A stretch of DNA of 64,000 nt from Prorocentrum cordatum (GCA_963575745.1 CAUYUJ010000725.1:393501-457500); one strand, 5' to 3'. Shown: positions 41,420-51,862, counted from the stretch's first letter. Translations and numbers: made by a program. The notes: generated from the letters alone by a model not told the origin.

Positions 41420-42885
41420 GCCGCCTGCGGTTACGTTTACTGCTGTGGCGGCTTGGAGAGTCCCCAGGTACTGCAGCGTCAACTCCTCTTTGGCGCCACC
41501 GATTTGGCCTACCCGAGGGTTTCCTCAAGGCGATTCGGTGGCCCCTGCTACCATGACCGCGGCCTTGGTGCCGTGGCAACCGCCAGTTGGTTACGCTTTA
41601 ATGGACGATAGGTCCCTCACGTCTTCCTCTTGCCCAAAATTAACCAGGGACTTGGACTGTACCCAACGCTTTGACACCGATGTCGGTTTCAAGGAGAACG
41701 TGCGGAAACGTCGGTTGTGGGCTCGCTCGGACCAACCCCCTACGGCAGTGGAGCACCTAGGGATCGTGGCGACTCCAGCGGATGCGTCTACCCCTATCCA
41801 GCTGAGAGGAGGCTGGGACAAGCTTCATACAGCGACCCGTGTGCCTGGGACAGTCCCTGGAGGTGCGGAGATCCGTGCTCGGCTCGCTGTTGCTTACATT
41901 CGCCCGCTTTGGCTGTGGGTTTGCCCCCTTATGGCGCCGCCTCCTGTCTCGACCTGCAGAGCTCTGTACAGGTCGATCACCAGATACACCAACCGCTGGT
42001 GGTGCTATGGGCGCGGGTGGGCACAGCACGTACACCTACACCCTCGCCTGTCGGTATCATTGCAGGCCTTCAGAGTCATCTCCCAGGGGCGCCTCGTGTG
42101 GTCGACATTCTTGGAGAATGCGATGATCATGCATGCCCGGGTGGGGCCTTCGCTTTGTTGCCTATGCCGATCGCCGTGGTTGCTGTCTCGAGGTGTGCGA
42201 CACTGACGATCACCGAGTGGTTCGGGCGCTGCAGGGTATTGTGGATGGCCAGATGAGGTTTTGGACCCACAGACCCGACCACCCACGCCATGTGAAGGTC
42301 GAGCACTTGCTGCGCTGCATGGCAAGGATCCGATGTTTGGCCGAAGTCAATGACAAACGTTTCGACGCTGACGAGATCCCGGACGTGGATGTGGATGCAG
42401 AGTCGAACCTCGTGCACAAGCGAGTCTTCAAGCGTCTGGGAGAGGATGGTCGCAAGCCGGTGCGGATCTTTCTTGCTGGAGCTGTGTCCTCCGAGACGCG
42501 CCGCTGCTCGGGGAAGGCGCGCCGCCAGTGTGGGGCAGCGTCTCCCTCGTTTCGCCTCTTACTGGGCCCAGCATATCACTTCTCGCGAGCTGGCATTGCC
42601 GGAAGATATGGATTACACCTCAACTGGTGGTCTACGGCGCCGAGGGTTCTCAGTAAGTCGGGGTGGGTCTGCTACTCCGACTCCCAGAGCCCCGCCGAAC
42701 ATGCGACCAAGCTGATTGTTGCCGTCGAGATGGCGCTGGTCGTTCTGGGCACCGACATGGCTGATACGCTACATCCTCTTGACCACGAAATTTCTCAGGA
42801 GGTTCGTGATGCTGGGGCTTGATTTCAGTTCCCGAGTGAAGATACTCCAGAGCTCGGGTATGTCACGTTAACCATCTTTTTCTCC
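41420..42885 (+). mobile_element. LINE C: 5'-truncated LINE inserted in the channel gene
   Basis: The 1466-bp insert lies between perfect 14-bp duplications. It encodes the distal RT: TRGFPQGDSVAP near 41508-41545, the catalytic box VGYALMDDRSL at about 41586-41620, then FDTDVGFKENVRKRRLW, AVEHLGIVATPADASTPIQL (near 41750) and IRPLWLWVCPLMAPPP. A second frame from 42133 continues with HVKVEHLLRCMARIRCL and an acidic stretch. The frame 41445-42206 is open for 253 codons, so this is one of the better-preserved pieces in the window. This RT belongs to a different family from LINE A and LINE B. No A-rich tail is present at its 3' end (ends CATCTTTTTCTCC). It was probably truncated during target-primed reverse transcription. 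Confidence 0.8.
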
Positions 42886-42899
42886 GCATGGTGATTTTG
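42886..42899. repeat. Target-site duplication, right copy (LINE C)
   Basis: Second copy of GCATGGTGATTTTG, directly followed by the resumed channel coding CTCAATGCC. Confidence 0.9.
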
Positions 42900-44249
42900 C
42901 TCAATGCCGTCCTCATTGGCACCGAGCTGACAGCGCATCCAGATGAGCAGCGTGGAGGAGGTCCAAAGGCGCGGTTGGTGTTTGAGGTCCAGGAGCATAT
43001 TTTCACAACTATGCGTTGAAGCTCGCGTGCCGCTTCTTCGCTTTCGGAGCGCCGTGTTTGTAGGACCACTGGGCGCAGTTTAATGTATCCTTGGTCGTGG
43101 TTGGTATAACTGGCGCGTGGCTATTGCCTCTGGTCATTCTCATCGCCAGGGACTCTACGCAGGGGGTTATTCAGTTGGTGATGTCCTTGCGCTTCTTCCG
43201 GTTGGCCCGCGTCGCCCGTGCTCTCCGCTCGGTCGTGCAATTCCGGGTCTTTTGGATGCTAGCCGTTGGGATCTTGAATGCGTTTTTTCTGTCTTCCGCA
43301 TGACAATGTTTATTCTCTCTTGCATAGGCGTGGACGCGTGGACGCCTTTTGTTCGCAGTCCAGAAAGGGAGTCGCGGGGCAATAGGAGCGACGAACTTGT
43401 TCGACAGCACTGGGCCTCCATCCCGATGATCATCTTGACTTTGGTACAGTTTATGACGTTCGACAGCATCGGGGCCATATACATGCCGATGTTCGAGGAT
43501 AACGTCTGGCTCATGCTTGATTGTGGGACCTTCTCTCCTGGTTGGTGCAGTATTCCTCGTGAACATGGTGACGGCAGTTGTCCTCCGGAGTTTCTTAGAC
43601 TCCGTGCAGCGCGACAAGCAAACGCGTCAATTGTGGAACGGGCAGCGCACGCGGCAGTTGATGCCGGCGTTGGTGAGCACTTTCGAACAGATGGGTGAAG
43701 ATATGGGCGGGAAGATTACGTTTGCCGAGCTGGCTGTTGCCCCCGCGAAGGTGAAGGAGGAGCTGGAGAATCTGCGATCCGCGGACTCGCTCGCAGACGT
43801 TTTTGAAGCTCTGGACGCGGACAGTTCCATTGAGAAAGAGAGAGAAGAGTCCTTCGAGGGCGCGCGGCGGCTGATCTACGGCAACGAGAAACTCGACTTG
43901 GTACTCTTGTTATCGATGATGAGATCCGTGCGGGATGACATCAAGCGTACGATTGGCCACCTCGAGGAGACTGCCACCTTGCAGGCGGACGGGAAGGGGT
44001 ACGCCTCGGGCCGAAGTAGTCGGCGACGAATTTCGGACTGCATCGCAGATCTATTCGACGGTGTCAGCGCGTGCGAGGGTGTCCCCACTCATCGCCAAGT
44101 TTCAGACGTGGATCCGGATACCTGGGACAAGTATGGTTCACGATGCCGATTTTGAGACGTTACCTTGCCACTTGCTCCTTGCGTGAATTTTCCTTGGCAA
44201 TGTTTTTTTGGTTTTCTCACGCTCCGTCCTGATTTACCTTTCCTCTTGG

Positions 44250-44425
44250 TCCCACATATGATTTGTGACCACTTCCCAGACCCTCCTTGCTATGACTTTT
44301 GATTGTTGAGCGACCTTTGCTGACCGATGCCGTTTTGCTTTCCGACTGGCTAAAATGGGCTGAAGAGATTTGTAGGTGACGTCCGCACCCTGTCAGCGAA
44401 GCGATTATTGCCCACGAAAACCCAG
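44250..44425. repeat. Dispersed repeat CCATTTTGCTTTCGGAC, copy 1
   Basis: Shares TTTTGATTGTT, GCTGACC, TTTTGCTTTCSGACYGGC, AAAATGGGC and GAAGAGATTT with copies at 49268-49530 and 49590-49740. Function unknown. Confidence 0.65.
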
Positions 44426-44487
44426 GAGCAGGTCGCTCGTGCCCCCCCTCCATTCAACCTTCCAGATTATTATTGCCATTATTTCTA

Positions 44488-44765
44488 ATTGAATCGCTTC
44501 GCTTATTCCGCCGACCCACGCTGCGCACCTTGGAGGCCCCCCGGGGCTTCCCGGGGGCCACTTCGGGCGCAAGGCTCGAACTGTTGGTCCGCATTCCCCC
44601 TTTATTGGGCCCGTCTTGGAGCTGTTTTGGGGCTCTCTTTGGCGTCTCTTGTGCTGCTTCGGCGTCGTATTGAGATGTTCTGGAACTTTCTCAGGGGCCT
44701 CCTGGGCCGGATTGGGGTGGTATTGGGGGCCTTTGGGGCCGTCTTGGAGCTTCGGGCGCTCGAAA
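44488..44765. repeat. ATTCCGCCG leader plus CTTGGAG/CTTGGGG units
   Basis: Same family and orientation as 14634-14805, more diverged. Confidence 0.65.
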
Positions 44766-45203
44766 AGCCGATAGCGAAAAACCTGCGCGCACGTGACTAC
44801 GCATGCCTGCGCTTTCCGTTACATGCATTTCCTGTGGATCCGGGCGGTCGCCCCATTTTGCCACGAAGCAATTTACAAACATGCAATGACCCGAAAGATC
44901 ACGATGCGGTTTGGACATGAATTTCTACATCCCAGACCCTTGACGAGCGCGTGGCCGACACGCGCCAGTTGTAGTTGTGCTTTTCTCGCCTGCGCGTGGG
45001 GGCCTATGGGGGGAGAGTCTCGCGCGCCTTGATGGCCCAAAAGGGGTCGGCGGACTCCGCGATTGCCCCACAAACCCGTGGCTATCTTTCAGAAGGCCTG
45101 ACACCACGCGCTAAGGGTGGCATGCGCTTGGGGCACTTCTCCTTTGGTAAATTCGGGCTTGTGGATTCGTGCGAAGCCTACTGGCAATGATTGCGGAGTC
45201 GGC

Positions 45204-45244
45204 TAGAACCTAAGCGCGCGCGTCGCGCGCGCGCGTGGTTCTAG
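45204..45244. repeat. CTAGAACC stem-loop, copy 1
   Basis: CTAGAACCTAAGCGCGCGC is followed by the complementary GCGCGCGTGGTTCTAG. A second copy lies at 50157-50197 with a slightly different loop. Confidence 0.8.
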
Positions 45245-45249
45245 TAGGT

Positions 45250-45303
45250 GTGTGTATGTATGTATGTATGTATGTATGTATGTACGTATGTATGTATGTA
45301 TAT
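45250..45303. repeat. GTAT tetranucleotide repeat
   Basis: (TGTA)n run with one ACGT interruption. Confidence 0.95.
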
Positions 45304-45369
45304 ACACCTATGCATATGTAACTGGGGTTCGAGGTCCCAGGGGGGCCCAGCCCCATTTCTCCATTGCGG

Positions 45370-45610
45370 CACGGGTGCTACAAGACCCCCCATTCCCGGT
45401 CCAAGACGACCTGGATGGCATCCAAGACGGCCAAGATGGCCAAGAACAGCTTCATATTAGATGCTCCCAAGTCCGCTAAGATGGCTTCAGGAAAGCCCAA
45501 GATGACCCCAAGATGCACTGTACACTGCCCAATATGGGGGGGGTCAAGATAGTTCAATATAGCCTCCGAGGCGGCCAAGACGCCTCCAAGACCTCCTTTG
45601 GGACAGCCCG
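45370..45610. repeat. CCAAGAYGGC-type degenerate repeat
   Basis: Repeated CCAAGACGGCCAAGATGGCC-like phrases related to the GGCCCCAAGAG family. Confidence 0.6.
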
Positions 45611-45635
45611 AAGAATCTAACATCATTTATTCCCC

Positions 45636-45706
45636 GTGGGCGTATATATATATATACATATAATATACACAAACATATGTGTATATATATATGTAACTAT
45701 ATATAC

Positions 45707-45757
<51 letters not shown>

Positions 45758-45790
45758 CACGCGTAAATACATATATTATACACACATGCG
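45636..45790. repeat. TA-rich microsatellite
   Basis: (TA)n with CATATA interruptions; open frames give Ile/Tyr repeats only. Confidence 0.95.
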
Positions 45791-46059
45791 AGATATCAGC
45801 CCCGGGGGCCCAGGCTGGCTTTCCGCTTGTACATTGAGCTTGTTTTTCGTTAGATCCAGGCAAGTTCATTTGCATGGCGTTCGCCCCCCCTGCTCCCCCG
45901 CGCCCCTCTTCAATCGAATGCGAGCGTGCAGTGCCTTTCGACTTGCGCGACTTCCACACGTCAAATTGTTTTCAGCGTGCTTCAGGCTCAGGCCCCCCCC
46001 CCCCATGCTCATAAATTTGCCCGAATCTAAAAAACAGGCTCATTCTTGTCCCCCCCCCT

Positions 46060-46260
46060 GGGCGGTTCTCCTGAGGCCCCCGACGCTCCCGGACCGCCCG
46101 AGAGCGCCCTAAGAGCGCCCATGATAGCATCCAGACCGCCCAATGATGCCTCCAGGACGCCCCGACAGAGGCCGAAGAGCGCTACGAGACGCCCCAAGAT
46201 GGCGTCGAGAAGACCCAAGAGGCCTCCCAAGAGAGCCCCAGGAGGCCAAAATCGCCCCAT
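46060..46260. repeat. GCCCC/AAGA degenerate repeat
   Basis: Short units such as GCCCCAAGATGGCG and GAAGACCCAAGAGGCC, same broad family as at 8.76 and 34.4 kb. It abuts the left end of the foldback element. Confidence 0.55.
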
Positions 46261-46435
46261 TCCCGTCGAAAACACAATTTTGTCCCAACCATGCTGTGGT
46301 GTTAAATCTTCGTTTTGAAGAGACAGCGCCCCGCGTTCCTCCTCCTTCCTTCCTCCTTCCCCCTTCTCCAGCTCCTCCTCTCCTCCTCCTCCTCCCCCTC
46401 CTCCCTCTTCCCCCGCCTTGCCTCTCCCCTCCGCA

Positions 46436-46940
46436 TGCCCATTTCGGCAAACACCTCACACGGTTTGTGGCCCCATGGGGAGTTTCACCGAAGGCCCTAG
46501 TGGCCGCGTCCGCATGCGTCCTCCCCGCCCACCGCATGCCCACTTCAGCACACCCCTCACACGGTTCGTGGCCCCATAGGGAGCTAGCTCTACCGAAGGC
46601 CACAGTGGTTGTGTCCGCATGCGCCCTTCCCGCCCACCGCATGCCCATTTCGGCACACCCCTGACACGCTTCGTGGCCCCTGTGGGAGCACCACCGCAGG
46701 CCACAGTGGCCGCGTCCGCATGCGCCCTCCCCGCCCACCGCATGCCCATTTCGGCGCACCCTGCACACGGTTCGCGGCCCAATAGGGAGCTCCATCAAAG
46801 GCCCCGGTGGCCGCGTCCGCATGCGCCCTCCCCGATCACCGCATGTCCACTCTGGAACACCCTCACACGGTTCGCGCCGCTGCGGGCCGCCTATTGCATC
46901 CACGGTTCGTGGTCCCATAGGGAGGCCCGTCGAAAGATGG
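46436..46940. repeat. Array of about five 100-bp units (left arm of foldback)
   Basis: Each unit runs CGCATGCCCATTTCGGCAC, CACACGGTTCGTGGCCCC, ATAGGGAGCTCCACCGAAGG, GTGGCCGCGTC. The fifth unit is diverged. Confidence 0.9.
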
Positions 46941-46989
46941 ACCCAGAACGCGGTATCCACAATTGCTTATGGTTGGGTCTTTCGTCAGG

Positions 46990-47329
46990 ATAACTATCAT
47001 GTTCGCATGGTGTGGGGTGATCAGGAGAATGCCCAGGACTGCTTCACTTGTATTTCATCACGGCGCCATGCACTGCACTAGATCCACGCGTCCGGGCACC
47101 TCGATGCCATTGAATTCGGCGAGTTCCTCGAGATGTTTTTTCGCGTCCAGTGCAACGTCGTTTCATGTGGCTGGTCGTGCCAACGCATGCTGTAGCCGTG
47201 CACTTGGCTGCATTCGCAGTTTTTCAAGAGAGGGCCTGAGCCCAGTGTTTTCGTTTAGTGAGTCAACTTGTCCCCAGGTGCCATGTTGGGCAAGGACCGG
47301 CGAGTTTCCGCTCGATGAAAAAATAGCTT
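46990..47329 (-). other. Foldback core with a coding-like minus-strand fragment
   Basis: On the minus strand the core reads LQHALARPAT, a TGA, then NDVALDAKKHLEELAEFNGI followed by EVPGRVDLVQC. It looks protein-derived, but I do not recognise it. It could be a captured host gene fragment. Confidence 0.35.
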
Positions 47330-47488
47330 GACGAAGGACCCAACCATGAGTTGTTGCGAGTACCGCGAGGGAGAGGAGACGAACGAGGGGGGACAGCAAA
47401 AAGGACTGCGGCGTGCATGAGGGGGAGAAAAGCTGACGCGGGTGACCTTGGAGTCTTCTTGCTTTCGCCCGAGCCCCGCTCGCGGCCC

Positions 47489-47885
47489 GTGCCATGCGGA
47501 CGTTCCCGCCGCGGCCTTCGGTGGAGCTCCTTATGGGGCCACGAACCGTGTGAGAGGTGTGCCAAAATGAGGCGGCGGTGCCATGCGGTCGCTCCCGCTG
47601 GGGCATTCGGTGGAACTCCGTATGGGGCCACGAATCGCGTGACTTTGGCCTTCGGTGGAGCTCCCTATGGGGCCACGAACCGTGTCAGGGGCGTGCCAAA
47701 ATGGTGCGGCGGTGCCATGCGGACGCTCTTGCTGTGGCCTTCCGTGGAGCTCCCTATGGGGCCACGAACCGTGTGAGGGGTGTGCCAAAATGAAGCGACG
47801 GTGCCATGCGGTCGCTCCCGCTGGGGCCTTCAGTGGAGCTCCCTATGGGGCCACGAACCGCGCGAGGGATGTGCCGAAATGGGGC
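47489..47885. repeat. Inverted array of about four 100-bp units (right arm of foldback)
   Basis: Reverse complement of the left array: CCTTCGGTGGAGCTCCCTAT, GGGGCCACGAACCGTGTGAG, GTGCCAAAATG, GCGGTGCCATGCGG. A partial fifth unit occurs at 48615-48665. Confidence 0.9.
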
Positions 47886-48600
47886 AGCGGTGACGTTGAC
47901 GAAGCCTACACCCTCTTGCAGCTGTCCCTGGACACGCTGCTCGGGGTCAACGGGTCGGCCGCTCCCACGGCCGATGCGAACCTAGGAGGCACTACGCGGC
48001 ACCATGCGTCGTCTGCTGATGACCTGTAAGAGTGACCTGTCGCCAATGAGCGGCTTTACAAAGCTGCATCATAAGAGTGCCTATCGACGCGACGGTAGAG
48101 GCATGACCTCGCACCGCCACCCGCTGCCGCTGCCAGGCTCTTTGGAGTGGGCATCGGCAGGGACCGCAAAGGTCGACGGGTCGCGGCGGTCGCCCCTAGG
48201 ATCACCCCTATGGCACCACTGCGGATTGAGGCCAAGACTCGGTGACGAGTGGAAACATCGTAAAGCTCCTCTCTCTGCGTGGTTGTTGGACGGGCTCCGT
48301 GGGTGCCGGCCACTGCGGCGCTTCGGCCGTTGCGGGTTTCTGTTGATTGTCGTTCTGGGGAGTGTTACCAGCGGGGGCGTGGGGGCACCGCGTTTTCCAC
48401 CCAGCGCCGTTTTCACGGGCACCTTCTTCACGGGTGTGCCGCTGGGGCTGCTATTGATATTTGTTCAACGTTGCCGCTTGGTGCGGTAAACTAACACGCG
48501 GCACCGCATATGTTTCCATATGTTGAGTAGCCATGTCTTTTAGTGGGTCTACTCCAGAGGTAGGGCGCCCCACCAACCAGTTCGGGGCAGCGGTGGCGCA
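47885..48600 (+). other. Unpaired segment inside the foldback with coding-like start
   Basis: From 47888 the plus frame reads GDVDEAYTLLQLSLDTLLGV, then NGSAAPTADANLGGTTR, before stopping at 48029. This segment has no counterpart in the left arm and so breaks the symmetry, as a captured sequence would. The rest (48030-48600) has no recognised domain. Confidence 0.4.
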
Positions 48601-48659
48601 TGCAACCGCTGCCACTTTGGCCTTCGGTGGAGCTCCCTAAGGGGCCACGAACCGCGTGA

Positions 48660-48790
48660 GGGGCGCGGCGCTGACGATGGCGATGGTCATGATCATGATG
48701 CTGTGGATCATGACGATGGCGATGCCGGTGACGATGATGACGATGGCGATGACGATGGCGAGGCGGATGGGAGGAGGGAGGCGGGGGAGG
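48660..48790. repeat. GATG/CGATGG degenerate repeat
   Basis: Repeated GATGGCGATG and GATGACGATG phrases within the right arm of the foldback. Confidence 0.8.
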
Positions 48791-48916
48791 AGGGGGAGGA
48801 GGGTGGGAGGTGAGGTGAGGTGACGCGGGGCGCTGTCTTTTCAAAACGAGGACCCAACACCACAGGATGGTTGGGAAATCTCATATTCGCTGTTTTACGA
48901 TCTTCACGGCGTCACA

Positions 48917-48934
48917 AAAGTGTGTGTGTGTGTG

Positions 48935-48998
<64 letters not shown>

Positions 48999-49025
48999 TT
49001 GTGTGCGTTTGTGTGTGCGCGTGTG
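48917..49025. repeat. GT dinucleotide repeat, about 110 bp
   Basis: (GT)n with a few GC interruptions, immediately outside the right end of the foldback element. Confidence 0.97.
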
Positions 49026-49079
49026 TGCCAGGGGCCAGGGCCGTATGTTTGGGGGCCCAACATCGTCCTGGATATCCTT

Positions 49080-49215
49080 CAAATCAAACGTCCGTCCAGG
49101 CGGCCAAAGACGACCTAGAGCCACCACACAGACGGCCTCCAGGCAGCTCCGACGGCCCAAGAGAGCCGCAAGTCGTCGACAGATGCGCAGACAGCCCCCG
49201 AGGGTCCCAGGAGAA
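49080..49215. repeat. GGCCNAAGAC-type degenerate repeat
   Basis: Units such as GGCGGCCAAAGACGACC and CGGCCCAAGAGAGCC, same broad family as at 45.4 kb. Confidence 0.5.
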
Positions 49216-49267
49216 CCTCTAAAACGCTTCCGACAACACAAAAGCATTCAAAAGCCAAATGGAGATA

Positions 49268-49740
49268 TATGAATTGTCACTACTTTCCAGATTCTCTTTG
49301 CCATGTTGATTATTCAGCGACCGGGAGTCTTCAGCGGATCACTCGGTATGCCATTTGCGCACGGGCGTGTGAGGTTGCTGGGCCGACTTGCAGGTGAGCT
49401 CCACCTGCGGACAGCGACGACGCCTGTGCTGATCAAGACCATTTTGCTTTCGGACCAGCCAAAATGAAATGGGCCGAAGAGATTTCCAGGTGGCGTCCGC
49501 GCGCAATCAGCACAGCGACTTCTGCTAATTCGAGCTCGCGTGCTGGTCGATTGTGTCTTTCCTCCATCCTAATCCGAAGTTTTCCGGACTCTCCTTGACA
49601 TTAGTTTTGATTGTTTTGCGACGGGAAGTCTTCCGCGGATCGCTCGGTATGCCACTCGCGCGCCCGCGTGTCAGGTTGCATCGCCTCTGCTGACCAACAC
49701 AAGTTTGCATTTGGACCGGCCAGAATTCATTGAAGAGAGC
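49268..49740. repeat. Two further copies of the CCATTTTGCTTTCGGAC dispersed repeat
   Basis: Copy 2 (about 49268-49530) and copy 3 (about 49560-49740) share GCGACSGGRAGTCTTC, GCGGATCRCTCGGTATGCCA, then a GGACCRGCCA block. Copy 1 is at 44250-44425. Confidence 0.7.
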
Positions 49741-51690
49741 GCTCTTCGGCCGCGTGAGCCGCAGATACCAAGGATTTCCGCGCCAAGCTCAGCCCCAAAC
49801 AGTAACAGGCATTCAACAAGTTTCTTCCATAGGCCCTCGAGACGGCCCCAAGGCCGCGGTGGCGAAATTTGTTGTGCGCAGCAGCGAGGGAAGCAGGGGT
49901 TCAGAGGCACGGCGGGAGGGATGGTGGGTCGAGGAAAGGGGAAAGAAGAAAAGAAATGGCTGGAGGGAGACGGGGTGGAGGGGGGATAGAAGGGTTGTGT
50001 GGAAGATAATACAGGATTAGTTATCGCGTTGCACACGTAGGGGCAAGCAGGGGGGAAGCTTTTGCTTAGTGTTCGAACGCTGTGTTGTTCATGACGCGCG
50101 TCTAGTTCGCACTCGTCTCTCCGATGCTGCACGTTGTAGGATATAGCCACAGCGTGCTAGAACCTAAGCGCCTGCGAAGCGCGCGCGCGTGGTTCTCGGA
50201 TCCATCTAATATGCAGTCGTGGAGCTTCTCTAGTATATATGTGGCTGTGCATCGGGAGATGTACTTGGCATTTCCCACTCCCACACGTCCGTGGTCCGTT
50301 CCCCACCGCTGTCAAGCCTCCACTGTCTCAGTTCCTGTGCCGTCCCGCCCGCCCGCGATCCCCACCGCCCGCGCCGCCGTGGTCCTCGCTCTCCAGAGGC
50401 CCTTCTTCGCTGCGGAGCTACCACAGGGACACGGCGCAGCTGCACCACTATTTCAATTACGACAGCTGGGCGCAGGCGCACCGCGGGCGTCGCGCCAGCC
50501 GATAGGAATCAGAGACCGCAGCAGCATGCGCCCAGTGACGGGTTTCTAACGATGTGCCGACGTCTGCGCAAAGACGCCCACGCCGTTCTCTCTCGCTGTG
50601 CCCCTGCGCGGTCTGTCTGCGCACGCCGTCGTTCGCGTGCTTCCGCCCAGCCTGCTCGACCGCTCGATCCGCACGCTTGGGGCCTTGCGCAGATGACGTG
50701 TTGCCCGGAATCGCCGCGGCTTTTGCGCCAGTTCCGCTTAGCATGATCGGTTGGAGGGGTTTGCAGGCAGATCGGTCGAAAGTGCGAGCTGCGAATCGGA
50801 GGACCAAGCAACCAGGATGAGGAAGAGGAGTGGATAAACGGGAGGGGAAGATGAATGGAGGGAGGGAAAGGAGGAAGATCATAAGGAAAAGTGAAGAGGA
50901 GAGAGGTGGTCGCCCGCGTGCAATGTCCGGACGTCGGGAGAGGGTTGCACCCAAGACCCAGGAAGATTATTCAGATCGCCGTCCCACCCTCCTCTCCAAA
51001 TTCATCCTCCCTTAATTATTCCTCCCACCAGGGGGCAGGGCTGGACTCATTGGTGAAGAGGAGGAGCAGAAGGAACAGGTGGTGGAGTAGGACAGCAGAA
51101 GGAGGGGGAGGGGGAGGGGGAGAGTGGACGAGAAGGAAGGGGGGAGGAGGAAGGGCACGAGGAGGACGAGCTGCAGCGGCAGGGGAGGGGTTTTCGGGTG
51201 GGAGGGCCCCTGGGCGCCCTGCAGCACCCCCCCGATTCCTCGTTCCTCGTGTGCTCTGTCGCGGCGCGCACCAGCGCCTGGCGAGAGAGGCCCCGCTCGC
51301 GGCAGCGGAGCCGCTCCGCGCCAGATCCGGCGCCGTGCCGCCGCCCCGCCGCGGGCCTCCTCCGCGCGGCTGCCGCTCCCGCGCCCGCCGCAGGGCCGCC
51401 CGCTGCTCCGCTGGCGCGACCGCCGGCGCGCCAATGCGCCCGTCCGCGGGCGCCCGTCGCGCGCGCGCGCGGGCCTCGCCACCGCGCGCGCGCGCGCGCG
51501 CCTGCCTCGCCCTTGACCAGCCTCGAACTCATCCCTAGCCTGAAGATGAGCGAGCAAAGAGCGATTACGATCCTAGGGATGTGCCCTCAGAAACCGAGGG
51601 AGTCCTTACTATGGGCATCGAGTTGAGGCGATGCCAAACACAGGAATAAGGATATGTTTCAACTGGTAAGCCCCCCTCGGCTCGGCACGG
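49741..51690. other. No recognised gene; GGA-rich and GC-rich blocks
   Basis: A CTAGAACC stem-loop lies at 50157-50197. A GGA/GGG-rich tract occupies 51060-51200 and a very GC-rich stretch (GCGCGC runs) 51270-51520. Open frames are Arg/Ala-rich without a recognised domain. Confidence 0.5.
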
Positions 51691-51720
51691 TCGGAATGGG
51701 CACGACGCCCAACAGCAGTC
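51691..51720. repeat. Left arm of an inverted repeat around the retrogene insertion
   Basis: GGAATGGGCACGACGCCCAACAGC pairs with 53185-53212 (GTTGTTGGGCGCCGTGCCCA). The retrogene was inserted between the two arms. Confidence 0.7.
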
Positions 51721-51747
51721 CCTGTCCATTCTGAGCAGGGTTCGCCG

Positions 51748-51769
51748 GCTGTAGCCATTTTGGCTCAAG
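51748..51769 (+). other. DinoSL relic, one mismatch
   Basis: GTAGCCATTTTGGCTCAAG is exact; one C of the preceding CC is T. It starts at the last base of the left target-site duplication, so the cDNA appears full length at its 5' end. Confidence 0.92.
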
Positions 51770-51862
51770 TGCTAGATCCAACAAGCGCGATATATACAAC
51801 TAAGACATTGAACTCCTCTGAACTTGCAGTGTACTGACATTCGTATTTCTTCAGCACTCACG

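Larger units (their letters stand above)
40755..44155 (+). pseudogene. Retroposed voltage-gated cation channel gene, interrupted
   Basis: Six-transmembrane voltage-gated channel features appear in order. An N-terminal region (40857-41380) is followed by S1 (MFDVAFGMVIL, then LNAVLIGTEL after the insertion). S2/S3 (ALKLACRFFAFGAPCL, DHWAQFNV, LVVVGITGAWLLPLVI) lead to S4 (RFFRLARVARALR, near 43188-43228, Arg at every third residue). The pore (SIPMIILTLVQF, MTFDSIGAIYMP) and S6 (GAVFLVNMVTAVVLRSFL) are followed by a long charged cytosolic tail to 44155. Frameshifts near 41200, 43015, 43300 and 43520 and a TAG at 43061 disable it. The residues resemble dinoflagellate single-domain Na/Ca-type channels; ion selectivity cannot be read. 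A DinoSL relic at the 5' end and no visible intron indicate a retrocopy. The probable original start is ATG 40857; the upstream ATG 40755 makes the leader relic part of the reading frame. Confidence 0.75.
46283..48876. mobile_element. Foldback element with inverted arms and inverted internal arrays
   Basis: The left end (46283-46336, from TCCCAACCATGCTGTGGTG to CAGCGCCCCGCGT) is inverted at 48823-48876 with about 90 percent identity. Inside it, a CTC-rich stretch on the left faces a GGA-rich stretch on the right. A 100-bp-unit array (46436-46940) faces inverted units (47489-47885, plus one at 48615-48660). An inner inverted pair lies at 46950-46989 and 47330-47370 (ATGGTTGGGTCYTTCGTC). Such nested symmetry is typical of foldback DNA elements. 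No transposase is encoded here, so it would be non-autonomous. A target-site duplication was not identified. Confidence 0.75.

Noticed and set aside
49330-49365. Similarity of GAGTCTTCAGCGGATCACTCGG to the 5' part of eukaryotic 5.8S rRNA
   Set aside because: The match ends after about 20 bases, the following conserved GATGAAGAACG segment is missing, and the phrase belongs to a dispersed repeat.
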